A DNA stretch of 46,046 nt, taken from positions 296,324 to 342,369 of the forward strand of contig ML976995.1 in the NCBI GenBank assembly GCA_010015675.1, read 5' to 3'. The notes under the pieces are model-generated. The model was not told where the DNA came from, made no database searches, and worked only from the letters and a program-made list of their open reading frames with translations. Shown here piece after piece: positions 19,795-31,236 of the stretch. A program made the translations under genes and the position numbers. How positions within the stretch are numbered: the stretch's first letter is position 1; every line of letters begins with the position of its first letter. Source of the stretch: Byssothecium circinans. Taxonomy: Eukaryota > Ascomycota > Dothideomycetes > Pleosporales > Massarinaceae.

Positions 19795-22700
19795 ATGAGA
19801 ATGGTCATGAGAGTCCCTATTCGCGAACAACTTGGCTGCTTGGTTCTCCTTTCGTCCCTGATCGGCCTGGCCGTCATCGCTATCGCGACATGGATCACGA
19901 ATCACAACTTTGTGCTTGCCCTAAGATCGACGCGCCTCTCCCTGACGGCCTCGCTCAAAGCCGCCCAGCTCGCTGGCAATCTGCTCACCATGCAGACCAC
20001 GCTGCGACAGACGGCCTCCCGTCTCGCAGTCCAGGCCGCCCTGAGGCGCTACAACGTCGATGGTAATGCCTCCGACTCAAACTGGGATCGTACCAGAGAT
20101 GATTTCGACGCCGTCTTCGTCGGCGAGGGCGACGCCCGATTGGCCATTCAAGCGCGTCTATACCCATCCAACTCGTCCGACTTCTACATCTTCAATCGGA
20201 CCGCCACCAATTTGTTGGGCTCCATAAAGCTTCCCCAAAAGGACACGGACAACAGGGACGTTTTTTTCGGTCAGGTCCCAGATGGATATCCCCCATCCCT
20301 GTACCCCAAATTCACTCCATTCCAAAAACAGGTCAGTGTAGGCACCCGAACCGCCGCCAACCAGTGGTTTGCCACGTACGACGGCAGAGAGATCAACGGC
20401 ACGAACATGCTTCTCTCTGGCCCATACCGCATCAACAGCACACTCAGTTTGGTCTCCATCATGACGCCTGTTATCAACAATACATCGAGCATAGATACCA
20501 TGGGATGGCTGGTTGTAGTCTTGGACGCGGGCTTAATCACGCGCGTTGTCGATGCCTTGGAGGGATTGGATAATTCTGGCCTGGCCATGATCGTCGGTTC
20601 CGACAACTCAACGAACAAGTTCCCTACCGGGACATTGTATTCGCAAGAGGGAGACCCCAACGAAGAAGAGGTGGTTAGTTTCGTATTGCCTCCGACGAAC
20701 AGATCCGGGATGGACAGACACCACGCTTATGCCATGTCGGATATTCCGCCGCCGTTCAATTGGTCCCAGTTTCCTGCCGTGGAACGCGGCTTCACCAAAG
20801 CCACGAACGCGAGCAACAACGCCGGAAGTATCGTTTCGACCAAGAATGAAATGGGTGCAAACGTTGCGATTGGCTATGCTATAGTCGACAATTCCATGGT
20901 CGACTGGATGCTTTTGGTGGAGCAGTCGCACAACGAGGTCTGGGCGCCCATCAACCGCCTACGGAACGTCCTTCTCGCGTGCGTCTTTGGCACCATTGGA
21001 GCCATGCTGCTCCTCGCATTTCCCGTGGCACACTTCTCCAGCCGCCCCATCCGACGTTTGCGGGACGCTACACGTGGATCCGTTGCACCCCATGTGATTG
21101 AAGATGACAGCCTTAGCTCACAGCCAGAAGGTACGAACGACGGCCATGACGAGGCACTCGCTAGAAAGGAGGGCTTTTTTGGGTCCATAGTGCATTACAG
21201 ACGGAATCACAAGGCAACCAAGGCCGAACGTCGCGAAGCCGAACGCCGTCGCCAGTTCCGAATACCCGCCAAGGTAAAGGACCGTAGACATTTTATCCAC
21301 GACGAGCTCACCGACCTCACCGCAACTTTCAATGACATGACTGACGAGCTGATGATGCAATACGAAAGACTGGAAGAGCGGGTGCAACAGCGAACGGCGG
21401 AACTCGAACAGAGCAAGCAGGCAGCCGAGGCAGCAAATGAGAGCAAAACGCTCTTCATCGCCAACATTTCGCATGAGCTGAAAACACCGTTAAATGGAAT
21501 TCTGGGCATGTGCGCCGTATGCATGTCTGAGGATGACCCGATCAAACTGAGAAGGAGCTTGGGAATCATCTACAAGAGTGGAGATCTTCTTCTCAACCTA
21601 CTGACAGATCTATTGACATTCAGGTATGTAAAGTTGGAAAGTAGCCTTGGATCAAACACGTCACTAACTGGCCGCAGCAAGAATCAAGTGGGTCAACAAC
21701 TGAGCTTAGACGAGAAAGAGTTCCGATTACGCGACATCAGTTCACAAGTGCTTGCCATCTTTGAGCGGCAAGCAAAAGAAGGCGGTATCAAACTGACCGT
21801 GAAATTCGAAGGGCCCTACGAAGCCAATCTAGATTACGGCGGCCGACCCAATGAGCGTGGAGACTTCGGACCCTTTGGTCTTGGACGGTTGAAAGATATG
21901 GTAATGTACGGCGACCAACATCGAATCCTGCAGGTTGTTATCAATCTGGTCTCCAACAGTCTCAAATTTACACCAAAGGGCGGTGCAGTCACCATTTCGA
22001 TCCGATGCCTAGGTGAGGATCAGATGTCGGAGAGCAGAAAAGTTTCGTTACAGTCAAGAAATAGCTCCTTAAGGGGGTCCAAGGCCCGCAAGCGGGCTTC
22101 GAGCTCGGAACGGGGCTCAATTTCTGCGTCGACTTCAGAGCGAAACGACACTGCTAACGTAATCAACGCTCGGGAAAAGACGGGTTATGCACACATGATG
22201 GCACAGGACCGAGCACCAACACCACCTCCTGGACGTTGGTTGAGTTTCGAATTTGAAGTGGAAGACACCGGACCCGGCATTCCCGAGACACTCCACGACA
22301 AGATCTTTGAGCCTTTTGTGCAGGGCGATCTCGGCTTGAGCAAGAAATATGGCGGTACTGGTCTAGGATTGAGCATTTGCTCGCAGCTAGCCGGATTGAT
22401 GAAGGGCACCATTTCACTAAAGAGCGAGGTCGGCCAAGGAAGTGTCTTCACCATGGCTATACCACTGAAGCACCTGAGCAGTCGTGCAGACAGTACGGCC
22501 AGCAGCTCAAGCAACGTGAACAGTGCACGAGCAAGTCTACAATTAGAAGAGGCACCCGTAATATCGAACGATGCACTTGCAGGGTATTCGGTGCAGTCGG
22601 CGAACAGCGTCGCCGGAACATCTTCAGTCCAACCGCCTTCAGCAAACAACCCTGTCCCCTTCGATAGCGACGTCAAGCCGCGCCTTGTAGGCCTGAGCCA

Positions 22701-23430
22701 ACCTTTCTTCGCCTCCAATCCTCCACTAGAATCGCCAAATTCGCAAACAGCAGCCATGAAGCGCGTCGAAGCCGAGGCCACACAACGAGGCGATAAGATC
22801 CGCGTCCTTGTCGCCGAAGACAACAAAACGAATCAGGAAGTTGTATTACGCATGCTTAAGCTCGAAGATGTATACGATGTCACGGTTGCAAAAGACGGAC
22901 AGGAGGCCCTAGACAAGGTCAAGGAGAGCATGGAGAACCAGATGCCTTACAATCTCATCTTCATGGATGTTCAGATGCCGAATCTGGATGGCTTACAGAG
23001 TACGAGATTGATCCGGCAGTCTGGCTTCTCGGCGCCCATTGTGGCTCTCACTGCGGTAAGTCCCCTTCTCTTCTTCTGAACTCATCTACGACAGTTGCTG
23101 ATAAGATGACAGTACGCCGAAGAGTCCAACATCAAAGAGTGCTACAATTCCGGCATGAACTTCTTCCTCTCCAAACCCATTCGGAGACCAGCACTCAAGC
23201 ACGTCCTCAAAACATACTGCGCGCCCATTCCCGAAGAAGAAGGCGAAAGCACCACACCACCCGGCAACGGCGCATCATCGTCATCAACGAAGCCCGCGAG
23301 GGCTAATGGGAAACCGTCGAATGCTAATCCAGGGCAAACAAGTACCGATGTGCCTGTCGCAACAGCGCGGACGACAAGCGACGAAGGGATAAGTCCGTTG
23401 ACAACAGCCACGCCGGCTCGTCCATCGTAA
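19795..23430 (+). CDS. SLN1: SLN1-type transmembrane hybrid histidine kinase (group VI osmosensor)
   Basis: Three exons, 19795-21623, 21678-23055 and 23113-23430, give 1174 residues. Intron 1 (54 nt) is in frame without a stop, but splicing restores [17 protein letters not shown]. The start is the first in-frame ATG ([14 protein letters not shown]). TM1 spans about 15-34; an N-glycosylatable extracellular sensor (about 35-390) follows; TM2 is about 392-411, then a HAMP/coiled-coil region. The H-box is [15 protein letters not shown] with phospho-acceptor His560. The N-box lies at 695-707 and the G1 box (DTGPGIP) starts at 806. The receiver domain has acidic Glu990/Asp991, phospho-acceptor Asp1040 in FMDVQMP, and Lys1090. 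It feeds the Ypd1/Ssk1 phosphorelay to the HOG MAP kinase (TcsB in Aspergillus). The single-copy type and intact motifs argue for full function. Confidence 0.94.
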
Positions 23431-25058
23431 GGCAATGCGACTGTCGCGTTTTCAACGTTTGTCTGCTTAAATTTGGCTCACTCCCCATTGGTACGCTTCT
23501 CCATTGCGACGCACACGTACTACATTCACCCGTTTACGACCTCTGTAATGTCCTACACGCGGCCGTCTCAGTTGGACGGCATACGAACCAACCTACTACC
23601 TAATTGCTCGAATACTTAATTTTCAACCTCCTTTCCTATGTTGTCCTGTTTTCCTCTTCCTTCCTTCTCTCTCGGATAGCAATAGCAATAGCAATAGCAT
23701 GGCGCTGGTGGAACTTGGCAAAGCAAATGGGGCTTTCTAGTCTACTACTCGGGGAAACACGCATACAATGCCAGCTCTCCCAAACGGGGGGCATGGGGCA
23801 AAAACGGCGTTTTCTTCCTGGCACTTTTCTCACTACTGGGTCTAACTTTTACCATTATATGGTGGACGGAGTTGCGCTTGATTCTCTTTTCTTTTTCTTT
23901 TTTGGATTAACATGTTAGGTCTTTTTTTTCAAAACGATTGGTTTCTGGGTCTGCGGTAGGGTCAGGTATATTTAGGCATGGGATGGGATGGGATGGGAAG
24001 GAAAGGGATGGAAAGCTATCGAGCGGTGATTGCCACTGCATCATCCGTGGCCTTTTCGGTTTCAAGGCGGCTTTGCTTACGCTTTTATATAATTTATCTT
24101 GTATTGAATTGAAAGGGTGGTGGGTGAGGGGGAGAGAATATATGTTGTTGTTGCTGTTGTGTGTTGGATTTTCCACAGAAAAACCTCTTTTCTGGACTGT
24201 TTTAGTGATGATGTTATGGTTTTTTGTTCAAGATATGGCTGTGAAGGAACACGTGTTTCTGTTCCTGATGCGATGCGCGAGATGATATTCGGGAGTTGGT
24301 GGCTTGGGATGGGATATGTGAGGTTGGGGGACGATATATGTACTTAACTTATTATTGTAACAAGCTCTACCAGCCTTGGACCGGAATCTGTATGTAGTGT
24401 TGTTGGTTGGTCTCGGCCGTCTCTACTATTTATGTATATATCATAACTCCATGTTTAATTGGTCTGGCCCAGTTACATCTTCCGCACCCCAATGCCTAGA
24501 TTTATTCGCCATTTGGTGCTGTATTCCTTTCCACATCGCCTACTTTTACGACTTTACACGCACGGTGATCAGGGAAAAATACTCGTTATGCAGCGAGGGG
24601 AATGGTGTTTGGAAAGGCGCGACGGGCTCGTGCCTTTCTTTTCCGTGGTATGAATCCAAGGATGGAGGCGGATGCGGATGCTAATGCTATTTTCAGCTTC
24701 TCGGCTTTTCGGCCCCCATGGCTAAGGATGAGCTTAAGGCGTCCTGCAGCAGCGCAGCGCGTCAGCGCGTTAATATTCTCCGATGGCTAGATACCCCGCT
24801 GCCGTGTTGGTTTTCTGTCTGTCTCCGTCTCCCTCTCCGTCTCCCTCTCCGTCTCTGTTACTTCCGTCCTGCCATTTTTCTCCACAGTCTATTTCCTTTC
24901 TTTTTCTTTTTTCCCTTGTCTTTGTCCACAAGGTGTTGGATTGTACGCGCGCAGTCCGGTTAGAGAAGAGCTAGACGCGAGCGCGAACGCGAACGCGGCA
25001 CGATATCGCTCGACTAGAACAGGCAGTACTGGGAGGAAAAGAAAGAGGACGGTTCGCA
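23431..25058. other. 1.6 kb intergenic stretch, no gene seen
   Basis: It holds the 3' flank of the kinase gene and the promoter of the TM9 gene. There are several simple-sequence tracts: ATAGCA at 23676-23699, GGGAT-type at about 23978-24000, and CCCTCTCCGTCT repeats at about 24818-24862. ORFs of 60-115 codons here are low-complexity and unsupported. Confidence 0.5.
23676..23699. repeat. ATAGCA microsatellite, four copies
   Basis: Four perfect copies of the hexamer ATAGCA lie 0.25 kb downstream of the histidine kinase stop, in non-coding DNA. Confidence 0.85.
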
Positions 25059-27494
25059 ATGAGGGGAAACGCAATTATTGCGCTACTGGTTTCCACAGCG
25101 CAGGGATTACATATTCCAGGTACTGTACATACGTCCTACCCCCAGCTCTACATGCGCAACAATCGTACGTGTGACAATTAAAACTAACTCTATCATGTAC
25201 TTTTCCCCAGGCTTCACACCACGCACCTACCGCACCGGCTCCCCGCTCCCCGTCCTCCTCTCCACCGCCCCCCAAGCACCCTCGAACTCCACCTCTCCAT
25301 CCACACAAACATACGCATACGCAGACCTCCCCATCGCCTGCCCCCAAGATCCCTACACCTACCCCTACACCCGGCACACTTCCATCCCGCTCTCCCTCGT
25401 CCAAATCCTCCACGGCACCCGCATAACCACCTCCCCCGCCCTCCTCACCTTCGGCCGCGACGAGAAAAACAAGCTCCTCTGCCGCAGAGCGCTTAAACTG
25501 CACGACCTGGAGACAGTGAAAGACTTGATCGCGCAGGGATATAGGGTTGAATGGAGGATCGACGGGGTTCCTGGTGCGCAGGCATGGAAGGGCGTTGTTG
25601 AGGGGGAGGGGGAGGGGAAGTATTTCGAGCGCGGGGTTAGGGTTGGTAGGAAGGTTTTTGGTGGGGGCGGGGAGGGGAAGGGGAGAGGGATGGAGGGGCT
25701 GCCGAGATATGAGATTTTCAACCATTTCGATATTTTGGTAAGGTGGGGATGGCGTGTGAGTGAAATGAAGCCACTGCGACGGGGACCGAGGGGGATGATG
25801 GAGAAGGGGGGACGGGTTGGTGTGGGGGTGGATAAGGTTGTTGTGGGGGTGGAAGTTTTTCCTAAGAGCGTGGGGTTGAAGAAGAAGAATGCGAATGCGA
25901 ATTCGGATGGAAAACGGGCGCCATTGACGATTTTCCCGGTCCCGGAGCGGTTTGAGGAAAAGCGTAGTCTGACGGTTCCGTTCACGTATTCGGTGTACTG
26001 GAGGGAGGACGAGATGAGCGAATGGCGCGATCGCTGGGGGAAGTTTGCGGGCGAGGATGAAGGTGCTGAGCGCGAGCTGTGGAGGCGTGTTGGTGTTTTG
26101 GGGGGTGTGGTTGTTGCGCTTGTGGGCGTTGGGAGTATTCTTGTGTGGGTGTTTCGAGGGGGTGAGGGAGAGCATGGGAAGAGGGAGGGTGTTATTCGAC
26201 TTAGCGCGAATCTGCGCTCGCAACTCGCCAGTTTGGAGAAAGAGAACGGGAGCAAGAAAAAAGGGAAGAAGAGTTACGGTCTCCTGGTTCAAGTCAACGA
26301 CATGGATGCCACATCCTCTCTTTCCTCCTCTTCCTCCTCCCCCACTTCCCCCACCCCCTCGACTTCTTCCGACTCGGACGAAGACAAAGACCCACACCCC
26401 CAAACCGCACTCTTCCACCCCCAAGCCCACATGTCCACCCTCCCACCCCTCCTCAGCGCAGGAATCCAAACCCTCTCCACAACCACCCTAACCACCCTCC
26501 TCTACGCCCTCCACACCTCCCATCCCCGTTTCTCCACCTTCTACCTCATCATCACGCTCACACTCTGGTGCACCGCAGCACTCTACTCCGGCTACACATC
26601 CTCGCGGCTGTACAAAACATACCACGGCCAACAATGGCGTCGCAACGCCCTGCTCACCACCGTCCTACTTCCAAGTTTAGTCTCCGCGTTCCTACACGTC
26701 GTGAATGTGAGTGTGTGGTGGCAGACTTGCGGCGCGCCGTTTATCTCTTTGGGTAAGCTGCTCGTGTTGGGGGTTACGTGGGTCGTTGCGCAGGGTGGTT
26801 TTGTGTATTTGGGCGCTTGGTGGGGATATGCACACGTTGGGGGGTATATCGTAGCGATGCCGCGGACGCGGAGAGAGGTCGGGACGAGGTTGGTGTCGTA
26901 TGGGTATGGGAGGGCGAAGGGTGTGGGTTGGGGGAAGAGGAGGGGTGCGGGGTTGTTGGGGGCTGGGGGTGTGGTGTTTGCGGTTGTTTTTGGGGCGGGG
27001 AGGTATGTACTCGGGCATTCGAATGTGGATGTGGAAAGTAGTGGGGTTGGCGGTGTGCTTGCTATTGCGGCGGTTGGACTTCTTGCCGTCGTTGTGGTTG
27101 TTGGGATTGTGCTTTTGAGCGTGTGGTGGGGGGTTGGTGAAGAGGTATGTTTCCATCCCGTTCCCCATCGCTCTGCATGAACGTCCGCTTGCTAACCCAC
27201 TTTCTTTATCCGTGACTATAGAACCAGAACATCGAATGGGCACTCTCCTCCTTCATCCTCGGCGCTGCTTCCGCACCCTTCGTCTTCGCGTATCTCGTTT
27301 ACTCGTTCCTCACATCGCCGTTAAGTGCCCCCGGTCTCGTGTCGACGGGCCTTTACGCTGGGTATACGGGACTGGTGTTTGTGGCGTGGGGCATTGCGGG
27401 TGGTGCGGTTGGGGTTCTGGCGGCGAGTTGGATGGTTCTTGAGTGTGGTGGGGGTGGAGATAGCGGTGGTAGGGGGGCGGGGAAAAAGGAGTGA
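25059..27494 (+). CDS. TM9 superfamily (EMP70/nonaspanin) membrane protein
   Basis: Three exons: 25059-25119, 25211-27144, 27222-27494, giving 755 residues. Exon 1 encodes a short signal peptide (MRGNAIIALLVSTAQG); the mature start HIPGFTPRTYRTGSPLPV matches the EMP70 lumenal domain. EKNKLLCRRAL, IAQGYRVEWRIDGVPG, FNHFDILVRWGW and VPFTYSVYWREDE are further family blocks. TM1 starts near residue 314 and eight more membrane segments follow from about 429, with SGYTSSRLYKTYHGQQWRRN. Family members sort membrane proteins in the Golgi/endosome, and in yeast affect adhesion and nutrient or copper handling. Odd points: a Gly/Lys-rich insert in the lumenal domain, a Ser/Pro/Asp-rich loop near 390-425 in place of the usual conserved cytosolic segment, and alternating C-rich and G-rich blocks on the coding strand. 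It is a diverged member. Confidence 0.85.
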
Positions 27495-27543
27495 GTAGTT
27501 AAGTGGTGTACATATGTATATAAATGTGTATAGAATGTTTTTG

Positions 27544-27644
27544 TTTTTACCTGGTGCTTTTTACATGGTAATTTTTACATGGTGGCTTTTACATGGTGGC
27601 TTTTACATGGTGCTTTTACATGGTGGTTTTTACATTGTGGATTT
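27544..27644. repeat. Minisatellite, about seven copies of TTTTACATGGTGG
   Basis: Units of 13-16 bp around TTTTACATGGTGG, with small length changes, repeat about seven times. They lie 50-150 bp after the TM9 stop codon, probably in its 3' UTR or terminator region. Confidence 0.85.
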
Positions 27645-27704
27645 TGCGAAGTAATTGAAGGTTTGCAATGCTCATCCTGCTGACCTTCAGCGCGCGGTAG
27701 CAGC

Positions 27705-27729
27705 ATGAGGATGAGGATGAGGATGAGGA
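27705..27729. repeat. GAGGAT microsatellite, four copies
   Basis: ATGAGG/GAGGAT hexamers repeat four times in non-coding DNA between the minisatellite and the left copy of the 341-bp repeat. Confidence 0.8.
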
Positions 27730-28052
27730 ATCAACCAAAGTGCGGATAAAGATAATACGAGAGAGAAGGACGGGAGGACGGCCGTAAGAAGGACGCAGGA
27801 CAGACGACATCGCAAGCGGAGCGGACGGAATGGCGAGAAGGTTCAGTACCTTCCCGCTACTGGCACTGGGAACAGTATCAAGGTAATCATATCTAAGCTT
27901 TCTTTTACTTGCTCGTGCGTTCTGTAGTACGAGTCAAGACAATGGCTCGGAGCGCGGGAGTAGGGAGGAGTTAGTTGGTGGACCATCATGAAGCGCACGG
28001 CGACTTGAGTATCAACAGAGCGGGAAGAGTGAAAATAGCCGGAAAGATACTG

Positions 28053-28393
28053 TATATAGCACATCATAATGTTCTCCAGCGCTTGGGATATGAGGTAGGA
28101 CAGCGGGAACAGAGAGAGTCGGGATTGAACTTTTGGGGCAGGAGCGTCTTCATCTCTAAAACAATGAGGTTGGCACATTTGGTGATCTCCAAGGCGATAT
28201 AGTAGCAAGACATTTTTTTTTCTTTTCTTGATTTCTGGTTTACTTATGAGTAGAGCTAGCTAATTCGGAGTGGAAACGTGAAGATATTGGCGCATTGTTT
28301 CCCTCTATACCGTCCCACACGCTTTAGCTATGCTACCCGATGAGTGCATTACCCGCGCCCTCTCCATGGCAGCCCCTCCATCACCCTGGTCGC
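28053..28393. repeat. Left copy of 341-bp direct repeat
   Basis: The sequence matches 36033-36383 at about 95% identity in the same orientation, 7.98 kb apart. The first 145 bp differ at only one position and form a frame without stops in both copies (for example LNFWGRSVFISKTMRLAHLV); the later part has scattered changes and small indels. Matching starts abruptly at TATATAGCACATC and ends at TCACCCTGGTCGC. It does not begin TG or end CA, so it is not a typical LTR. The pair brackets the transposon and NLR-like gene. Confidence 0.9.
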
Positions 28394-28996
28394 GTCTAAC
28401 GTCCCTCCCTAAGTCGCGCAAAACCCCCCGTGCCGCAAAAAACGAGGGGTACATTGACTTCAAGTATACTTTATTCTACGCACACGTCAGAATATTTTAC
28501 GTCCTTATACGGGTCTTGTACTTTAGCTACTTGCAAACATATGCACTCGTCCCTGCTCATAAATTACATTTGCATGGCTATTTCCGCGCCTGATTTGTGA
28601 GAAGCCTTCTTTCATCTTGTAAAGGTGTCTCTCTACTACAGCCGCGCCACGTAGCTTGCACCACTACGAGGCAAAGGCACATGTTTGATACAAGCCTCGG
28701 AACGTTTTGACGATGTTGCAAAGTCGTATTAGCCTTTTGCGTCGATGTGGCGGGGAAATTCATGCGCCATTGCCACCCTGATTGGTACTTCCAATCGAAG
28801 CGAGAACTGAATTCAGCTAGCGCCAAATACCATCCTAGCGTAATTTACGTTGGCTATGCACAGTCAGCTTGTGGCTGAGAGGCTTATGGCTGTGCTTGAA
28901 CAGTTGAACCCATCTCGGAGTAGCACTGACAAACACCCTTTCCAGCGATTAAAGCAGGATAACGTTATGATAATTTAGGGACGTTGCGCTAATACA
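28394..28996. other. Gap before transposase 3' end, no gene seen
   Basis: It should contain the 3' terminus of the pogo-type element, but I could not find an inverted copy of the right-hand end. A minus-strand ORF at 28578-28826 has no recognisable features. Confidence 0.4.
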
Positions 28997-30718
28997 TCAA
29001 TACATTCTTGCTACTGGGGCCCGCCATGGCTCTGCAGCTTCGCCCACTATCTCAGTCTCTACCGCACTGACCTCTGGAGCAGATTTCTTGCGCTTACGGC
29101 TACGCTTCCCGTCACCCTTGTCTGCAGCTTCGCCCATCACTTCGGTCTCGCCGACCTCTGGCGCAGGATTCTTGCGCTTACGACCACGCTTTCCCTTGCC
29201 CTTGTCTGCAGTTGCTTTGTCTTTGGTAGCACGCTTCACTCGTGCATCCTCGAGGTCCTCGAAGCTCATCACTTTTGCTTTCCCAAGGACTACAGATTTC
29301 GTCGATCGGCGAACCTTTGCTTCGCCGTTTATCTTGGCTAATAGTCGGTTGTGGTCCTGAAGGAGATGTTGTTTAGCAAAGGATATTTAAGCGGCACTTG
29401 CGAGCTTTTGGACGCGCCTCTGCAGGCACTCAGAAGCACAAGCATCTTCTTTGATTAGATTGTGTAAAGACGAAAGACCCTCAGTTGTCACAGGTGTGAC
29501 GGGCGTTACTGGGGTCAACAGTTCGTCTCGAGGGCAAGCATCAGACCTGTCAGGCACAGTGAGCTCCGCGAGCGGCTTGGGTATATCTCGGAGCACTTTC
29601 TTCGGATCAAACGGGAACAAGCCAGTAGCAGCCCATGCCGCCCTAATGTTCCTCTTGGTCAGCGCTCTATCCCTTGCTGGCTGGTATAGAGAAGTGAAAT
29701 GCTCCTTCCCAACCTTGTCCACGCCGCCTCTATTCAACCGCTCAACCTCATCGCGGTAGGCCGTTTTCAAGGGGGCAAAGACGCCGACGTCACACGGCTG
29801 GAGCTTGTGCGAGGTGTGAGACGGAAGTCGGCACAGGATTATGTTGTGTTCAAAGCAGAACTCCAGGATCTCTAGAGTCTCATGAGTTCCAAAGCCGTCG
29901 CAGATTAGCACCCGTGGTTTGCCGTTAGCTAGTCCTCTGGTTTGGCAATCAAACACACGCGTAAGCCACTCCAAGCAGATCTTCGAGTCATTGTATCCGT
30001 TCTCCGAATGACCATAATGCCATCCGGGGGTCGAATGCGTAGTCCAATTACTTCGATGGGTAGAGGAGGGCCAGATGATGAGCGGTAGCAGCGACCTACC
30101 GTCAGCGCTGATGCACTCAACCGTGGTTACCATGGTCCGCTTGACACCAGCGCCTCTATAGCCACGTACATCATCTTTGCCTACGAGAACCTTAACAGAG
30201 CCCAGCATACTCAGCATGACACCTGTCTCGTCCATGTTGTAGACATTCTCACGCAGTATACTCGGACCTTGTAGTACCTTACCGATCACCTCAAACCACT
30301 CCGTGATCTTGCTGTGTATGGACTTCTCATGCCGATTCCAGTCTATTGACCTGATCCTCCTCGCTCTGACTTCGGGCTGGCGTTTCTCGAAGGCTCGAGC
30401 CCAGTTCTTGCCCGGGGGCTTGATGGGCTTGTTCCGCGTGGATCGCCGGCGGGCGACGCTGAAGGCTAGCGAGGGTATATACTTGATTCGGACAGGTTGC
30501 CCAAGACTAGACATCTGTAACAAGAACGTCACAAGTGCTTTCTCTTCATCTGCGGTAAGATACTGCTGGCGCTGGGCCTTCTCCTCTCGGGAGGGTCGGC
30601 CGCGTGCGCGATAGTACAGGGTGTGGAGAGGGACATCGCCCCATTCTGAAAGGGCAGCCCAGGTTCTAGGTGTGTCGGAATTACGTGCCTCCGCCAGTAC
30701 CTTGCTGGCTCGGTCCAT
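28997..30718 (-). pseudogene. Pogo/Fot1-like DDE transposase with one premature stop
   Basis: One frame runs from ATG 30718 to a stop at 28997 (573 codons), broken only by a TAA at 29389-29387 after KLASAA. The 443-residue front part has the psq-type N-terminus, then a CENPB/Tc5-type DNA-binding region (KNWARAFEKRQPEVRARR). The DDE domain shows YNMDETG, VLICDGFGTHETLEILEF and LPSHTSHKLQPCDVGVFAPLK. Beyond the stop the frame continues with FAKQHLLQDHNRLLAKINGEA, typical of this family, then a basic tail holding two copies of a 28-residue unit (KRGRKRKNPAPEV and KRSRKRKKSAPEV). A CAA-to-TAA change would explain the stop and fits RIP. The catalytic domain itself is undamaged. It lies inside the repeat-bracketed island. 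Confidence 0.88.
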
Positions 30719-30930
30719 GTTGATGGTGGTGGTGGTGTACTGGTACGAGAGAACGGCTGGCGGCGATGAACACCAGCCCGCCGTCCAAAAATAGCCCGTT
30801 GATGGACATTTCTAGAATAGCGCGACACTTGCGCTGGTTAGGCATAGCATAGGAACCCCCACTTCACGTGAGCTTGCTAGATCGGCCCGAGGATTAATCC
30901 GAGCCGTGTTTCGTTATACTGCACCATGGC
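30719..30930. mobile_element. 5' terminal region of the pogo-type element
   Basis: The non-coding DNA upstream of the transposase start is shared, in the same orientation, with 35465-35710. The shared sequence runs from TACGAGAGAACGGCTGG through TAGAATAGCGCGACA to GCTAGATCGGCCCGAG and GGATTAATCCG. That shared extent defines it as element DNA. The precise end and the TA target site were not pinned down. Confidence 0.6.
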
Positions 30931-31236
30931 CTTAGTGTCCGCGCCACACTTTGGGCTGTGCAATCAGCTTACCTCGACCACGATAGCTTGTCCTTACCCC
31001 TCTAGCCCAAACCCACTGACACGGCAATAGAACTCGCGCACTCTCGCGCCGCATCGCCATCGGATTTGATCCTTGGGTACAGATCTGCGTCCTATCTCTT
31101 CGCATGCTGGCTCACCTTACTAGCCTAGGACTAAAGTGCTCAACAAGCCGCTGTCTCGTCTCTCGGCTAGGCTGCCGCGTCTGATCCCCACCGAGATCCG
31201 TTCCTACCGCTTGCCATCATCTAGCCCCGCGAAACG

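Noticed and set aside
21624..21677. Retained in-frame reading through intron 1 of the kinase
   Set aside because: The 54 nt have good donor and acceptor sites, and removing them restores the conserved segment after the H-box; the unspliced residues match nothing in the family.
25075..26469. 464-codon ORF on the minus strand across the TM9 gene
   Set aside because: It is antisense to a gene with clear EMP70 motifs and encodes low-complexity Gly- and Pro-rich sequence. The C/G strand asymmetry removes stop codons on the opposite strand.
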